Shown piece by piece: positions 8,458 to 17,971 of a DNA stretch of 45,892 nucleotides; positions within the stretch are counted from its first letter, which is position 1; the number at the start of each line of letters is the position of its first letter. Where the stretch lies: positions 1 to 45,892 of the forward strand of contig JBBDNB010000063.1 of assembly GCA_040877935.1 (NCBI GenBank), written 5' to 3'. The stretch is from Chitinophagales bacterium (GTDB taxonomy: Bacteria; Bacteroidota; Bacteroidia; Chitinophagales; CAIOSU01). The notes beneath the pieces are model-generated. The model had not been told where the DNA came from. It made no database searches and was given only the letters and a program-made list of their open reading frames with translations. A program made the translations under genes and the position numbers.

Positions 8458-9587
8458 TAGCTTTGGATTGTTTTCCTTATTTCGTTAAAAAGACTCGCTC
8501 CGGTTTCAATCAATTCATCCGGAAAATCATAATCGGGATTGTGCAGGGCAGGCATATCTTCACCAGCGCCCAAGCCAAACATTGCTCCTTTAAAATTTTG
8601 TGTAAATAAGCCAAAATCCTCTCCCCATTTAAAAGGATATTCACGGTGGTGATATTCCAAGTCCAATTTCTCAATGGCTTCGCAAATATAATCCACTGCA
8701 TCGTAATTATTTTCAGTAGAGGCAAATACTTCCGCCCATTCATACTCAAGCTCTACTTCCGCATTCTTACATGCTTTTTCAACATATTTCAGTAAATCAT
8801 TTCCCAATTTATTCATAGCCTGCTGTTTCCAGGCACGCAAAGTTAAATGCAATTCACCGTATCCGGCTGAAATACCATAAGCCAAATCTCCCAAATTGGC
8901 ATAAACGGGAGTGATCAACTGAAATTCATCAGACATAGGGTCGTTGTGGGTCAGTTTACTGGATTTTTTAATGATGTCGGCTATCACCATAGCGGGATTG
9001 ATGCCGTTTTCCGGTTCTGCTGCATGGGCAGTTATTCCATGAAATTTTAGCACCAAAGTTTTTACTGCCGCTGTAAAACCTCTTTTTCTTACAATAACCT
9101 GACGAAAGGGAAACCCCGGTAAATTGTGCAGTGCAAAAATAAAATCGGGATAGTATCTTTTGAATTCCTCTGATTCCATCACCGCTTTTGCTCCCAGCCC
9201 ATTTTCCTCTGCCGGCTGAAAAATCAACATCACTTTTCCAGTCTGGGGTTTTTCTTTTTGAAGCTTTAGTGCCAATCCACAAAGAATAGTACTGTGTCCA
9301 TCGTGTCCACACATATGAGAAACACCTTCTACCTGAGAGTGGTAATGAAAATCATTGCATTCCTGAATGGGCAAGGCGTCCAATTCGGCTCTGAATAGAA
9401 TATTTTTCCCTTCATTACCAGAATCGAAAATGGCCAAAAGTGCTGTGCCTGCAAATTCTACAAATTCAGCATCGGTATGGGTTTCCAGGAAAGATTTTAT
9501 TTTTTTTCGCGTTTGGGTTTCGTGGCACGAAATTTCAGGAAAGGCATGTAGGCTATGCCTCAGCTCTATCAATTTATCCTGAGACAT
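8457..9587 (-). CDS. M20D family amidohydrolase (N-acyl amino acid/peptide hydrolase)
   Basis: Dinuclear-metal hydrolase of the M20D branch (hippurate, indole-acetyl-amino-acid and N-acyl-amino-acid hydrolases), 376 residues, likely cytoplasmic because no signal peptide is present. Metal-site motifs are HMCGHDGH (residues 91-98, with Cys93 typical of M20D), the general base pair in FQPAEENG (Glu127/128), LHNLPG in the middle, and LHNPDYDFPD near the C-terminus. It should release a free amino acid from an N-acyl or amide precursor. It starts 3 bases after the GNAT gene and overlaps alr, so it belongs to the symporter-GNAT-amidohydrolase-racemase operon and probably supplies the racemase substrate. 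The exact substrate cannot be read from sequence. Confidence 0.9.
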   Translation of the reverse strand: MSQDKLIELRHSLHAFPEISCHETQTRKKIKSFLETHTDAEFVEFAGTALLAIFDSGNEGKNILFRAELDALPIQECNDFHYHSQVEGVSHMCGHDGHSTILCGLALKLQKEKPQTGKVMLIFQPAEENGLGAKAVMESEEFKRYYPDFIFALHNLPGFPFRQVIVRKRGFTAAVKTLVLKFHGITAHAAEPENGINPAMVIADIIKKSSKLTHNDPMSDEFQLITPVYANLGDLAYGISAGYGELHLTLRAWKQQAMNKLGNDLLKYVEKACKNAEVELEYEWAEVFASTENNYDAVDYICEAIEKLDLEYHHREYPFKWGEDFGLFTQNFKGAMFGLGAGEDMPALHNPDYDFPDELIETGASLFNEIRKTIQS

Positions 9588-9590
9588 TGC

Positions 9591-10070
9591 TTATTTCTTT
9601 TGGTAGCGCATTTCCAAATATTTATTGGTAAAGCCCATCTTTTCATAAAGAAATTTCGCAGGATTATCAGGCTCTACATGTAGTGCTACTGCACCTTTTG
9701 CACGTCTCAGAGCTGTTTCCATAAGGCGTTTGCCAATTCCCTGTCCACGATAATCAGAATTTACAGCGATATACACTAAAATATTCTCAGGTATATATCC
9801 ACTCATTCCAGTTTCGTTAATCACCACTACTCCAATGATTTCATCATCATCCAAACCCAATACAATAAATCCACCTTTCATTTCATGCTTTTTAAAAGCA
9901 TAATTTACAGCTCTTAAAATATCTTCTTTCTTATCACCATATTGATCTAAGTGATCATAAAGAAATTGAGCTATCTTGTTATTAGTGTAGAGTATGTCAG
10001 TTCCCGTAAAGGAATCGAGCACTTTTTCTTTGTAGTTTACTTTTTTGGTCATTTTTTCAGTTGAATTCAT
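9591..10070 (-). CDS. GNAT family N-acetyltransferase
   Basis: Single-domain acetyl-CoA-dependent acetyltransferase of 159 residues. The CoA pyrophosphate-binding motif A is clear (RGQGIGKRL, residues 108-116, after the beta-4 strand ILVYIAVNSDY), and motif B follows (PAKFLYEKMGF), as in amino-group acetylases such as RimI. It lies 4 bases downstream of the symporter and 3 bases upstream of the amidohydrolase, a spacing that implies one transcript. An acetylase beside a deacylase suggests that acylated amino acids are handled by this operon, but that is inference; the acceptor is unknown. Confidence 0.85.
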   Translation of the reverse strand: MNSTEKMTKKVNYKEKVLDSFTGTDILYTNNKIAQFLYDHLDQYGDKKEDILRAVNYAFKKHEMKGGFIVLGLDDDEIIGVVVINETGMSGYIPENILVYIAVNSDYRGQGIGKRLMETALRRAKGAVALHVEPDNPAKFLYEKMGFTNKYLEMRYQKK

Positions 10071-10074
10071 TTTA

Positions 10075-11508
10075 TCAATTTACTAATTTTTCAGGAATTA
10101 ATTTATAAACAAGAGCGAAGATTAATGCAGAAGCTGAAATCCCGAAGATATTGGGATCAAGCTCCAAGGGTAAATCTACTCCACTCACCTGTAAAGCCAG
10201 CGTTGTGCCACCACCTACAAGCATTGCTGCCAATGCGGCATTGGAATTGTTCTTTTTTAATATCAATACAGAAAGAACAGGCACAAGTAAGCCCGAAACC
10301 ATAAAGGCATAGGACATCAGCATAAGCTCCAGCACATTGGTCATTGTTGCGGCCAGAATTAAAGCCAGGGTTCCAATTGCAAGTGTAACCCATTGCGACA
10401 AACGCAATAAACGCTCTTCTTTAATAGGCATAATTTTAGCCATCAGGTCTGAAACAAAATTACCGGAGGAAGCCATCAAACAACTATCGGCAGTAGAAAG
10501 TATGGCCGAAAAATAGGCCGCCATCATAATGCCGGTAAGCCCTGGTGGCAAAATAGTCCTCAACAATAAGGGCAGTCCCATCTCTGCATCTATATTATCA
10601 ATGTTTGTGTAGCCTAAATGTTCAAATAAACCTATGTCTAATGCAACGCGAGCAAACATCCCGAGTGTTACACCCATAAATGCCATCAATGGCCATTCAA
10701 AAACACCTGCTATATACCAGGCTTTTTGTGCATCTTTCACACTTCTACACGCATATATACGCTGATACAAAGTCATGCCCACAAACCAAATGGGAATAAT
10801 GGTCACCGCCCAATTGACCAATTGCGACCAACTCACATTCGTAATGCTCAACAATTCCGGCTGTACAGATTGTCTGATAACATGAATGCCGCCCAGTTCG
10901 AAATAAGAGAGCGGAATGCCTATAAAAATCAAACCGCCCAATAATATAGCCCACTGAATGGAATCCGTGAAAATAACGGCTTTCAATCCGCCCATCACCG
11001 TATAGACTACCGCAATCACACCCATTACCACAAGCGCATATTTCAACTCTAATGCGGGAAAAGTAGCTGTGGCCAATTTTGCTCCTGCCAACAATTGTGA
11101 ACTGGTGAATCCCAAGTAACCGATACCTGAAATAATTCCTGCAGCCAATGCCACACGGTGGTCAAAGAAATGATTGAATATTTCAGGAAAAGTTCTCAGC
11201 TTGCCTTCAGCACCGAGTTTATAAATCCTGGGGATTAAAAAAACCGCACTGAGCCAGGCTCCTATTAAGCCAGTAAAAAGCATCCATGAGCCTGCAATGC
11301 CCATAACAAAGCCCAAACCTCCAAGCCCAATCGAAAACCCTCCTCCTACATCTGTAGCAACTACAGAAATACCCACATGCCATTTGCTCATGTTGCGGCC
11401 TCCTACATAATAATCATCAGCATCTTTGTTCTTACGCAGGAAATAGTAACCAATTCCGAGCATTCCCACCAAGTAAACAATAAATATGATGATATCAATG
11501 GGATGCAT
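10075..11508 (-). CDS. Sodium:solute symporter (SSS family)
   Basis: Inner-membrane transporter of 477 residues with roughly 13 hydrophobic segments. Family features include the N-terminal DDYYVGGRNM segment between helices 1 and 2, a glycine-rich second helix (TDVGGGFSIGLGGLG), and the SSS signature region GGLKAVIFTDSIQ. Such proteins couple sodium influx to uptake of amino acids, sugars, carboxylates or other small solutes; substrate cannot be assigned. It is the first gene of the leftward cluster, behind a well-formed promoter at 11620-11649, and is followed at 4 bases by a GNAT gene and then an amidohydrolase and racemase. The context suggests uptake of an amino acid or N-acylated derivative. 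Confidence 0.92.
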   Translation of the reverse strand: MHPIDIIIFIVYLVGMLGIGYYFLRKNKDADDYYVGGRNMSKWHVGISVVATDVGGGFSIGLGGLGFVMGIAGSWMLFTGLIGAWLSAVFLIPRIYKLGAEGKLRTFPEIFNHFFDHRVALAAGIISGIGYLGFTSSQLLAGAKLATATFPALELKYALVVMGVIAVVYTVMGGLKAVIFTDSIQWAILLGGLIFIGIPLSYFELGGIHVIRQSVQPELLSITNVSWSQLVNWAVTIIPIWFVGMTLYQRIYACRSVKDAQKAWYIAGVFEWPLMAFMGVTLGMFARVALDIGLFEHLGYTNIDNIDAEMGLPLLLRTILPPGLTGIMMAAYFSAILSTADSCLMASSGNFVSDLMAKIMPIKEERLLRLSQWVTLAIGTLALILAATMTNVLELMLMSYAFMVSGLLVPVLSVLILKKNNSNAALAAMLVGGGTTLALQVSGVDLPLELDPNIFGISASALIFALVYKLIPEKLVN

Positions 11509-11619
11509 TAGCCTTCTGTTTTATTTTCTTTCGAAAAATTAAGAAGCAATATATACAGGGTATTTTCAGGTTTTGTATAGCAGATACTGAGGCTCTTTTT
11601 GGATCAATTCATTGTATTG

Positions 11620-11649
11620 CAAAGATAAGGGCTAAAAGTTAATTACAAA
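11620..11649 (-). promoter_or_regulatory. Promoter of the symporter-racemase cluster
   Basis: On the - strand TTTG (11646-11649) is followed after 18 bases by TATCTTTG (11620-11627), a full match to the Bacteroidota TTTG/TAnnTTTG promoter. Transcription would start near 11613, leaving a leader of about 105 bases before the symporter ATG. The rest of the 262-base gap to pssA shows no gene. Confidence 0.7.
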
Positions 11650-11770
11650 AAAGTAAGGAAAGTACTATTTATTGTATTATGATGCAATGTGTTTTTAAAT
11701 AATAAGCAGCATGTATAAATATCAATTCTGAATTTATCATCTGTGATTGGCTAAAAACCAAGCTTCCCCG

Positions 11771-12547
11771 TTATTGCTTAACCACTCCCCTACTAAAAAC
11801 CTTATAATGCAACAAGGACATCAAAACATACAGAAGTAAAATAAGCGGAACTGCTACAAAACCAATTGTAGCAAGCAATAGCAAACTAATAATCAGAAAA
11901 CTAATTTTCAGCTCATTACCCTTCCAGCTAAACCCTTCAAATTTTAAAGCAAAGAGCGGTAAGTCCAACACCATCAATACTGAAAGAAAAATACTCAGAG
12001 CAATTATAATTTGTGGTTGAAAAAAAAGTACCGTCATATCGTATTGGAACCTTTCATACAACCAACTAAGCAGCCAGTTCTGGTCAGAATAATGTATACT
12101 CAAAGGGATTGAAATCCAAAAAAGCGCATGCGCAGGACTTGCAAGTCCATAAAAACAATGGCTCTGTCTGTCGTCATGATTGAATTTAGCAAGTCGGAAA
12201 GCTGTAAACATTACCGCAATAAATGGAATGTATTGCAAATAGAGCCACGGATCAAACTCTTCAGCAAATTCACCCAAACTGATAAGCAATAATTTATGTG
12301 CTAAAAATGCAGGAGCCAATCCAAAAGTAATCATATCAGCTAATGAATCCAGGTCTTTACCAACAGGAGAATTCACCTTCAATGCCCGTGCAGCAAGCCC
12401 ATCAAAAAAATCAAAAAAAGCCCCAAGTGCTATAAAATAGGCTCCAACTAATAGTTTTCCATTGGCTATATACAATACAGCAAGTGCTCCGCTGAATGCA
12501 TTGAGCAAAGTTATTGCATTGGGAATAAATCTGATCACTGCAGTCAT
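11771..12547 (-). CDS. pssA: CDP-diacylglycerol--serine O-phosphatidyltransferase
   Basis: Integral membrane CDP-alcohol phosphotransferase that joins serine to CDP-diacylglycerol, giving phosphatidylserine, the precursor of phosphatidylethanolamine. The catalytic signature DGxxAR-x8-G-x3-D-x3-D is complete (Asp49, Arg54, Gly63, Asp67, Asp71 counting from the ATG), with several hydrophobic helices around it. I place the start at the ATG ending at 12545-12547 rather than the TTG one codon earlier; this ATG overlaps the pepP stop (TGATG), a typical coupled arrangement. Length of 258 residues suits the Bacillus-type PssA family. Serine rather than glycerol-phosphate as acceptor is inferred from overall similarity and is fairly likely. 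Confidence 0.88.
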   Translation of the reverse strand: MTAVIRFIPNAITLLNAFSGALAVLYIANGKLLVGAYFIALGAFFDFFDGLAARALKVNSPVGKDLDSLADMITFGLAPAFLAHKLLLISLGEFAEEFDPWLYLQYIPFIAVMFTAFRLAKFNHDDRQSHCFYGLASPAHALFWISIPLSIHYSDQNWLLSWLYERFQYDMTVLFFQPQIIIALSIFLSVLMVLDLPLFALKFEGFSWKGNELKISFLIISLLLLATIGFVAVPLILLLYVLMSLLHYKVFSRGVVKQ

Positions 12548-13836
12548 CAACTGTTCATTAAATGCTCAATTTCTTCAACTTCGCGCGGAATATCCCCCAT
12601 CAGATCAACCGGATCACCATCTGTTACCAAAATATCATTTTCTATACGGACACCGATATTTTCCTTGGGAATATAAATGCCAGGCTCACAGGTAAATACC
12701 ATTCCAGGCTTCATCACCTCGTACCTATTGCCAATATCGTGCACATCCAACCCCATATAGTGAGCTGTTCCGTGAGGAAAATACTTTTTATAAGCAGGCA
12801 CATCAGGATTTTGCTCATCTATATCCTTCTGGCTGAGCAAACCCAGTTGAACCAACTCTTTTTCCATTATCAGGCCTACCTCTTTATTATAGTCATTTAG
12901 AGTAATTCCCGGACGCAGCATTGATGTTGCTTCTTTCATTACCCGCAATGTGGCATTATAAACATCCTTTTGCCTGTCGGTAAATTTACCGTTTACAGGA
13001 ATAGTCCGGGTCATATCAGATGCGTAATTGGCATATTCACAGCCAAAGTCCATCAATAACAGATCACCATCCTTACACGCTTTATTATTGTCATTATAAT
13101 GCAAAATACAAGCCGCCTCTCCAGAAGCTACAATTGGATGATAGGCATAGCCAGTTGCACGATTGCATAAAAACTCATGTAAAATTTCTGCTTCTACTTC
13201 ATATTCCATCACTCCCGGCTTCATAAATTTAAGCACACGTTCAAAAGCATTACCCGTAATTTCACATGCTTTGGAAAGCAACCCAACTTCAATTTCAGAT
13301 TTAATACATCGTAAATTGCCCACAATTGGTGCAATACGTTCGTATTTGTGCAGGGGAAATCTGGCTTTTACTTTATTTGCAAATCTCAAATCTTTATAGG
13401 GTACTTCAGTAGCTGCCCTGTCATTTTCATTCAAGTTTAAATACAAATGCTCAGCAAAAGGAACCAACATATTAAATATAGCATCAAAATCATCATTCCA
13501 GATAACTGTTTTAATACCGGAATATTCCTTAGCCTTTTCTTTAGTAAACTTTTCACCTTCCCATACCTTAATCTTTTCATTTGTCTCTTTAATAAAGAGT
13601 ACTTCGCGGTATTTTTCCACTGGTGCATCGGGAAACAATAATAAAATCGTATCTTCCTGATCTATGCCAGAGAGATAAAAAAGGTCGGAATTCTGTCTAA
13701 ACTTATATGTATTATCTCCATTGCGCGGCATTATGTCGTTTGAGTGTAATACAGCCAGGGATTTACTTTTCAACTGATTTCTAAAGTTATTCCGGTTGTT
13801 TACAAAAAGTCCAGACTTTATTTTAGGATACTTCAC
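12547..13836 (-). CDS. pepP: Aminopeptidase P family protein (Xaa-Pro aminopeptidase)
   Basis: Manganese-dependent M24B peptidase that removes an N-terminal residue preceding proline. The 429-residue product has the aminopeptidase P N-terminal domain (about 1-165) and a pita-bread catalytic domain. All five metal ligands are visible: Asp263 (LLMDFG), Asp274 (ASDMTRT), His355 (FPHGTAH), Glu384 (CEPGIY) and Glu399 (VRIENDI). No signal peptide is present, so it is cytoplasmic. It is divergent from rpsL, with a 164-base shared control region, and its stop codon overlaps the pssA start, indicating a two-gene operon. Confidence 0.95.
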   Translation of the reverse strand: MKYPKIKSGLFVNNRNNFRNQLKSKSLAVLHSNDIMPRNGDNTYKFRQNSDLFYLSGIDQEDTILLLFPDAPVEKYREVLFIKETNEKIKVWEGEKFTKEKAKEYSGIKTVIWNDDFDAIFNMLVPFAEHLYLNLNENDRAATEVPYKDLRFANKVKARFPLHKYERIAPIVGNLRCIKSEIEVGLLSKACEITGNAFERVLKFMKPGVMEYEVEAEILHEFLCNRATGYAYHPIVASGEAACILHYNDNNKACKDGDLLLMDFGCEYANYASDMTRTIPVNGKFTDRQKDVYNATLRVMKEATSMLRPGITLNDYNKEVGLIMEKELVQLGLLSQKDIDEQNPDVPAYKKYFPHGTAHYMGLDVHDIGNRYEVMKPGMVFTCEPGIYIPKENIGVRIENDILVTDGDPVDLMGDIPREVEEIEHLMNS

Positions 13837-13899
13837 TATACTTGTTTATCAGGGTTTAAAAAATACTCGAAATCCTTTTGTATAAAGCATTTCAAAGTG

Positions 13900-13907
13900 C
13901 AAAAGTA
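13900..13907 (-). promoter_or_regulatory. Probable -7 element of the pepP-pssA promoter
   Basis: The - strand reads TACTTTTG, matching TAnnTTTG, 64 bases upstream of the pepP start codon. The upstream TTTG element is not obvious at the usual distance. Confidence 0.45.
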
Positions 13908-13941
13908 AATTTATTCAGCTAAGGAAAAAAATTTAAAATTG

Positions 13942-13974
13942 TTTTGTTAATCTCTCTAAATAATTCTACCTTTG
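13942..13974 (+). promoter_or_regulatory. Promoter of the str-S10-spc-alpha ribosomal operon
   Basis: TTTTG (13942-13946) is followed after 20 bases by TACCTTTG (13967-13974), an excellent Bacteroidota promoter. Predicted initiation near 13980 leaves a leader of about 20 bases before the rpsL start at 14001, so there is little room for a leader-based control structure. Confidence 0.75.
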
Positions 13975-14000
13975 CCACTCCAAAATTCAAAATGTAACGA

Positions 14001-14381
14001 ATGCCTACTATTCAACAATTAGTAAGAAAAGGAAGAAAAAGCATCAAGACAACTAGTAAGTCGAGAGCTCTAAATTCCTGCCCTCAAAGAAGGGGAGTAT
14101 GTACAAGGGTTTACACCACTACTCCTAAAAAACCGAACTCTGCACTTAGAAAAGTGGCTAAAGTTCGTTTGACAAACAGTATAGAGATAATAGCCTATAT
14201 ACCGGGAGAAGGACACAACCTTCAGGAACACTCTATCGTGTTGATTCGCGGTGGAAGGGTGAAAGATCTGCCAGGTGTGCGTTATCATATTGTAAGAGGA
14301 GCTTTGGATACTTCAGGTGTTCAGGACAGAAAGCAAAGTAGATCAAAATACGGCACTAAAAGGCCAAAAGATAAAAAATAA
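14001..14381 (+). CDS. rpsL: 30S ribosomal protein S12
   Basis: S12 sits at the decoding centre of the small subunit and helps control tRNA selection. The 126-residue protein shows the universal [11 protein letters not shown] loop and [11 protein letters not shown] followed by [14 protein letters not shown]. The lysines linked to streptomycin resistance (in PKKPNSA and GRVKDLPG) are wild type, so no ribosomal streptomycin resistance is predicted from this gene. It is the first gene behind the operon promoter and precedes rpsG by 9 bases. Confidence 0.99.
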   Translation: MPTIQQLVRKGRKSIKTTSKSRALNSCPQRRGVCTRVYTTTPKKPNSALRKVAKVRLTNSIEIIAYIPGEGHNLQEHSIVLIRGGRVKDLPGVRYHIVRGALDTSGVQDRKQSRSKYGTKRPKDKK

Positions 14382-14390
14382 GCGTCAGCA

Positions 14391-14864
14391 ATGAGAAAGA
14401 CAGCAGCCAAGAAAAAAGCAACAGCACCTGATTCCAGATACAACGATCCTCTGGTAACAAGGTTTGTAAACAATTTGATGTACAGCGGCAAAAAAAGCCT
14501 GGCATTTCAAATATTTTACGATGCTATGGATATCGTAGATGAACAAGCAGCAGAGGGCGATAACGGTTATGAATTGTGGAAAAAAGCACTCAATAATATA
14601 ATGCCGGGTGTTGAAGTAAAAAGCAGAAGGATAGGTGGTTCTACTTTTCAAATCCCTGCTGAAATCAGGGCCGACCGAAAAATATCGGTAGGAATCAGCT
14701 GGTTGATTAAGTACTCCCGGGCAAGAAAAGGAAAATCAATGGCTGAAAAACTCGCTGCTGAAGTTATGGCCGCATCTAAAGGTGAAGGTGCCGCAGTCAA
14801 GAAAAAAGAAGACACACACAGAATGGCCGATGCAAATAAAGCATTTGCTCATTTTAGAGTATAA
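14391..14864 (+). CDS. rpsG: 30S ribosomal protein S7
   Basis: S7 nucleates assembly of the 16S rRNA 3' (head) domain and contacts E-site tRNA. The 157-residue product shows family segments LVTRFVNNLMYSGKK, ALNNIMPGVEVKSRRIGGSTFQIP and the basic C-terminal helix ending ANKAFAHFRV. It lies between rpsL and fusA in the conserved str order. The N-terminus is short and lysine/alanine rich (MRKTAAKKKA), as in other Bacteroidota. Confidence 0.99.
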   Translation: MRKTAAKKKATAPDSRYNDPLVTRFVNNLMYSGKKSLAFQIFYDAMDIVDEQAAEGDNGYELWKKALNNIMPGVEVKSRRIGGSTFQIPAEIRADRKISVGISWLIKYSRARKGKSMAEKLAAEVMAASKGEGAAVKKKEDTHRMADANKAFAHFRV

Positions 14865-14882
14865 AAAAGAGGAATTAGTACA

Positions 14883-17018
14883 ATGGCAAGAGATTTAAAA
14901 TTTACGAGAAACATAGGAATTGCTGCACATATTGATGCGGGAAAGACCACCACTACAGAAAGAATACTTTTCTATACAGGTCTTTCACACAAAATAGGTG
15001 AGGTGCATGATGGAGCTGCCACTATGGACTGGATGGCACAGGAACAGGAAAGAGGAATTACAATCACATCTGCTGCTACTACTACTTTTTGGAAATTTCC
15101 AACAAAGCAAGGAAAGCCTACAGATGAAACAAAAGAGTATAAAGTTAATATCATTGACACTCCCGGACACGTTGACTTTACAGTTGAAGTAGAGCGTTCT
15201 TTAAGAGTATTAGACGGAATGGTTGCGCTTTTCTGTGCAGTAAGTGGTGTAGAGCCTCAATCAGAAACTGTTTGGAAACAAGCCAACCGATACAAAGTAC
15301 CAAGAATTGGCTTTGTGAATAAAATGGACCGCGCTGGAGCAAACTTCCTTGAAGTAGTAAAACAAGTAGAAGAAATGCTTGGTGCAAACCCGGTTCCGCT
15401 TCAATTACCTATTGGTGCCGAAGATTCTTTCCGTGGTGTTGTAGATTTAATAACTAACCAGGCAGTTGTTTGGGACGATACCACCCAGGGAATGACTTTC
15501 GATGTGATCGATATTCCCGAAGACATGAAAGAGCAAGTTGCAGAATATCGCGCGAAGCTTGTTGAATCAGTAGCAGAATATGATGATGCACTTCTGGAGA
15601 AATTTTTCGAAGACCCGGATTCAATTACTGACGAAGAAATGATTGCTGCAATCAGAGAGGCAACAATTGACATGTCTATAATTCCAATGTTATGTGGCTC
15701 TGCTTTCAAAAACAAAGGTGTTCAGGCAATGTTGGATTCTGTAATCCGCTACCTCCCTGCTCCAAGTGATATTGAAGCAATTGATGGCGTTAATCCAGAC
15801 ACAGGTGAAGCTGAGCAAAGAAAACCAAATGCAAAAGAACCTTTTTCAGCATTGGCTTTCAAAATTATGACAGATCCATTCGTAGGACGTCTTGCATTCT
15901 TTAGAGCTTATTCAGGCAGATTAGATGCAGGTTCTTACGTATTGAATAACAGAACAGGTAAGAAAGAACGTATTTCCAGGATTCTTCAAATGCATTCTAA
16001 CAAACAAAACCCCATCGATTTTATCGAAGCCGGTGATATAGGTGCAGCAGTTGGTTTTAAAGACATCAAAACAGGTGATACACTTACCGATGAAAAAAAT
16101 CCTATTACACTTGAAAGTATGGACTTCCCTGAACCTGTAATCGGGCTTGCTATAGAAGCAAAAACACAAGCTGACCTGGACAAGCTGGGAATGGGACTTG
16201 CTAAGTTAATTGAAGAAGACCCTTCTTTAAGAGCAGAATACGATGAAGAAACAGGTCAAACCATTTTAAAAGGAATGGGCGAGTTGCACTTAGAGATTAT
16301 ATGCGACAGACTCAGAAGGGAATTTAAAGTAGAAGTAAACCAAGGTGCGCCTCAGGTAGCTTATAAAGAAGCTGTTAGCAAAACCATCAATCACCGTGAA
16401 ATTTACAAAAAACAAAGTGGTGGTCGTGGTAAATTTGCAGATATGACACTTGAGTTTGGTCCTAGAACAGACGATAAAACAGGTTTAGAATTCATCAATG
16501 CCATAGTGGGTGGTAACATTCCGAAAGAATTTATCCCGGCTATAGAAAAAGGAATGAAAGAAGCTATGAAAACAGGTTCACTTGCAGGATACCCTGTTGA
16601 CAACCTGAGAGTAAGAGTTTATGACGGTTCATACCACGATGTGGATTCAGATAATGCAGCTTTTGAACTGTGTGCGAAAGCAGCATTTAGAAATGCATCT
16701 AAATTATCTGGCCCGGTATTACTTGAGCCGATCATGAAATTAGAAGTACTTTCTCCCGAAGAGTATACTGGTGAAATAGTTGGGGATTTGAACCGAAGAA
16801 GAGGTCAAATGGAATCAATGGCACTTAAAGGGAAAGACCAGGTAATAAAAGCCAAAGTTCCGCTTTCAGAGATGTTTGGATATGTAACACAATTAAGAAC
16901 CATTTCGTCTGGTAGAGCAACTTCAATTATGGAGTTCAATCACTATGCTCCGGTTCCTAATAATGTACAGGAGAAAGTTGTAGCAAATTCAAAAGGAAAA
17001 ATTCAGGTAGAAGAATAG
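14883..17018 (+). CDS. fusA: Elongation factor G
   Basis: Translational GTPase that drives translocation of tRNA and mRNA after peptide transfer and works with RRF in recycling. The 711-residue protein has full family length. GTPase motifs are [12 protein letters not shown] (G1), RGITITSA (G2), DTPGHVDF (G3) and NKMDRAG (G4), followed by domains II-V with the C-terminal RGQMESM segment. An AGAGGA sequence ends 9 bases before the ATG, one of the few Shine-Dalgarno-like sites in this locus. tuf, which follows fusA in E. coli, is absent; rpsJ comes next. A second EF-G copy elsewhere in the genome cannot be excluded. Confidence 0.98.
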   Translation: MARDLKFTRNIGIAAHIDAGKTTTTERILFYTGLSHKIGEVHDGAATMDWMAQEQERGITITSAATTTFWKFPTKQGKPTDETKEYKVNIIDTPGHVDFTVEVERSLRVLDGMVALFCAVSGVEPQSETVWKQANRYKVPRIGFVNKMDRAGANFLEVVKQVEEMLGANPVPLQLPIGAEDSFRGVVDLITNQAVVWDDTTQGMTFDVIDIPEDMKEQVAEYRAKLVESVAEYDDALLEKFFEDPDSITDEEMIAAIREATIDMSIIPMLCGSAFKNKGVQAMLDSVIRYLPAPSDIEAIDGVNPDTGEAEQRKPNAKEPFSALAFKIMTDPFVGRLAFFRAYSGRLDAGSYVLNNRTGKKERISRILQMHSNKQNPIDFIEAGDIGAAVGFKDIKTGDTLTDEKNPITLESMDFPEPVIGLAIEAKTQADLDKLGMGLAKLIEEDPSLRAEYDEETGQTILKGMGELHLEIICDRLRREFKVEVNQGAPQVAYKEAVSKTINHREIYKKQSGGRGKFADMTLEFGPRTDDKTGLEFINAIVGGNIPKEFIPAIEKGMKEAMKTGSLAGYPVDNLRVRVYDGSYHDVDSDNAAFELCAKAAFRNASKLSGPVLLEPIMKLEVLSPEEYTGEIVGDLNRRRGQMESMALKGKDQVIKAKVPLSEMFGYVTQLRTISSGRATSIMEFNHYAPVPNNVQEKVVANSKGKIQVEE

Positions 17019-17041
17019 GCAAAGCTTATAATAAAGTAATT

Positions 17042-17347
17042 ATGACTCAGAGAATTAGAATAAAATTAAAATCTTACGACCATAATCTGGTAGACAAATC
17101 TTCGGAGAAGATTGTAAAAACAGTAAGAACTTCCGGAGCCGTTGTTACCGGGCCTATAGCTCTGCCAACGGAAAAGAAAATATACACCGTGTTGAGCTCT
17201 CCTCACGTTAACAAAAAGGCAAGAGATCAATATCAGCTGTGTACGCACAAAAGGTTGATGGATATTTATAGCTCCACTTCAAAGACAATTGATGCTTTGA
17301 TGAAACTGGAATTACCAAGTGGAGTAGACGTAGAAATTAAAGTATAA
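17042..17347 (+). CDS. rpsJ: 30S ribosomal protein S10
   Basis: S10 is part of the small-subunit head and is also the NusE factor of transcription antitermination. The 101-residue product carries the typical [15 protein letters not shown] start, the [15 protein letters not shown] loop and the KRLMDIY segment. It opens the S10 gene block 23 bases after fusA, with no room for an S10-type leader attenuator, so the whole region appears to depend on the upstream rpsL promoter. Confidence 0.99.
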   Translation: MTQRIRIKLKSYDHNLVDKSSEKIVKTVRTSGAVVTGPIALPTEKKIYTVLSSPHVNKKARDQYQLCTHKRLMDIYSSTSKTIDALMKLELPSGVDVEIKV

Positions 17348-17352
17348 TAGTG

Positions 17353-17970
17353 ATGAAAGCACTAATTGGCAAAAAAATAGGTATGACCGGCATCTTTGAT
17401 GATGAAGGTAACCAAACACCTTGTACGGTTGTTGAAGCTGGCCCTTGTGTTATTACACAAGTGAAAACTGAAGATACAGACGGCTACAATGCTGTGCAAC
17501 TTGGTTATGGTGATCGTAAAGAAAAAAACACACCAAACCCATTAATGGGACATTTCAAAAAATCAGGAACAACTCCTAAACATAAACTGGTTGAAATCAA
17601 AAACTTTGATTTTGATAAAAAATTAGGTGATGAAGTTGGTATTGAAATATTTTCTGAAGGAGAAAAAGTCAATGTAGTTGGCACATCCAAAGGAAAAGGC
17701 TTTCAGGGTGTAGTAAAACGTCACAACTTTGCTGGAGTCGGAATGGCTACACACGGCCAACATAACAGGTTAAGAGCTCCAGGTTCTATTGGCGGTGCCT
17801 CCTACCCTGCTCGCGTTTTCAAAGGAATGAGAATGGGCGGCCGTACAGGTGGCGATCGTATTATGACTGAAAAACTTTCTATCATAAAGATTATACCAGA
17901 GAAGAATTATTTGCTCATTAAAGGAGCTATTCCCGGTGCTAAGGGGTCATACGTAATAATTCAGAAGTAA
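17353..17970 (+). CDS. rplC: 50S ribosomal protein L3
   Basis: L3 binds near the 3' end of 23S rRNA and reaches the peptidyl-transferase centre. The 205-residue protein starts [12 protein letters not shown] and contains the long central extension with [35 protein letters not shown] and [11 protein letters not shown] use the ATG at 17353; an in-frame GTG one codon earlier is a less likely start. The Gly-rich extension has Ala in place of the frequent Gly in the P-G-R-V-F-K-G motif, a minor variant. Confidence 0.98.
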   Translation: MKALIGKKIGMTGIFDDEGNQTPCTVVEAGPCVITQVKTEDTDGYNAVQLGYGDRKEKNTPNPLMGHFKKSGTTPKHKLVEIKNFDFDKKLGDEVGIEIFSEGEKVNVVGTSKGKGFQGVVKRHNFAGVGMATHGQHNRLRAPGSIGGASYPARVFKGMRMGGRTGGDRIMTEKLSIIKIIPEKNYLLIKGAIPGAKGSYVIIQK

Positions 17971-17971
17971 C

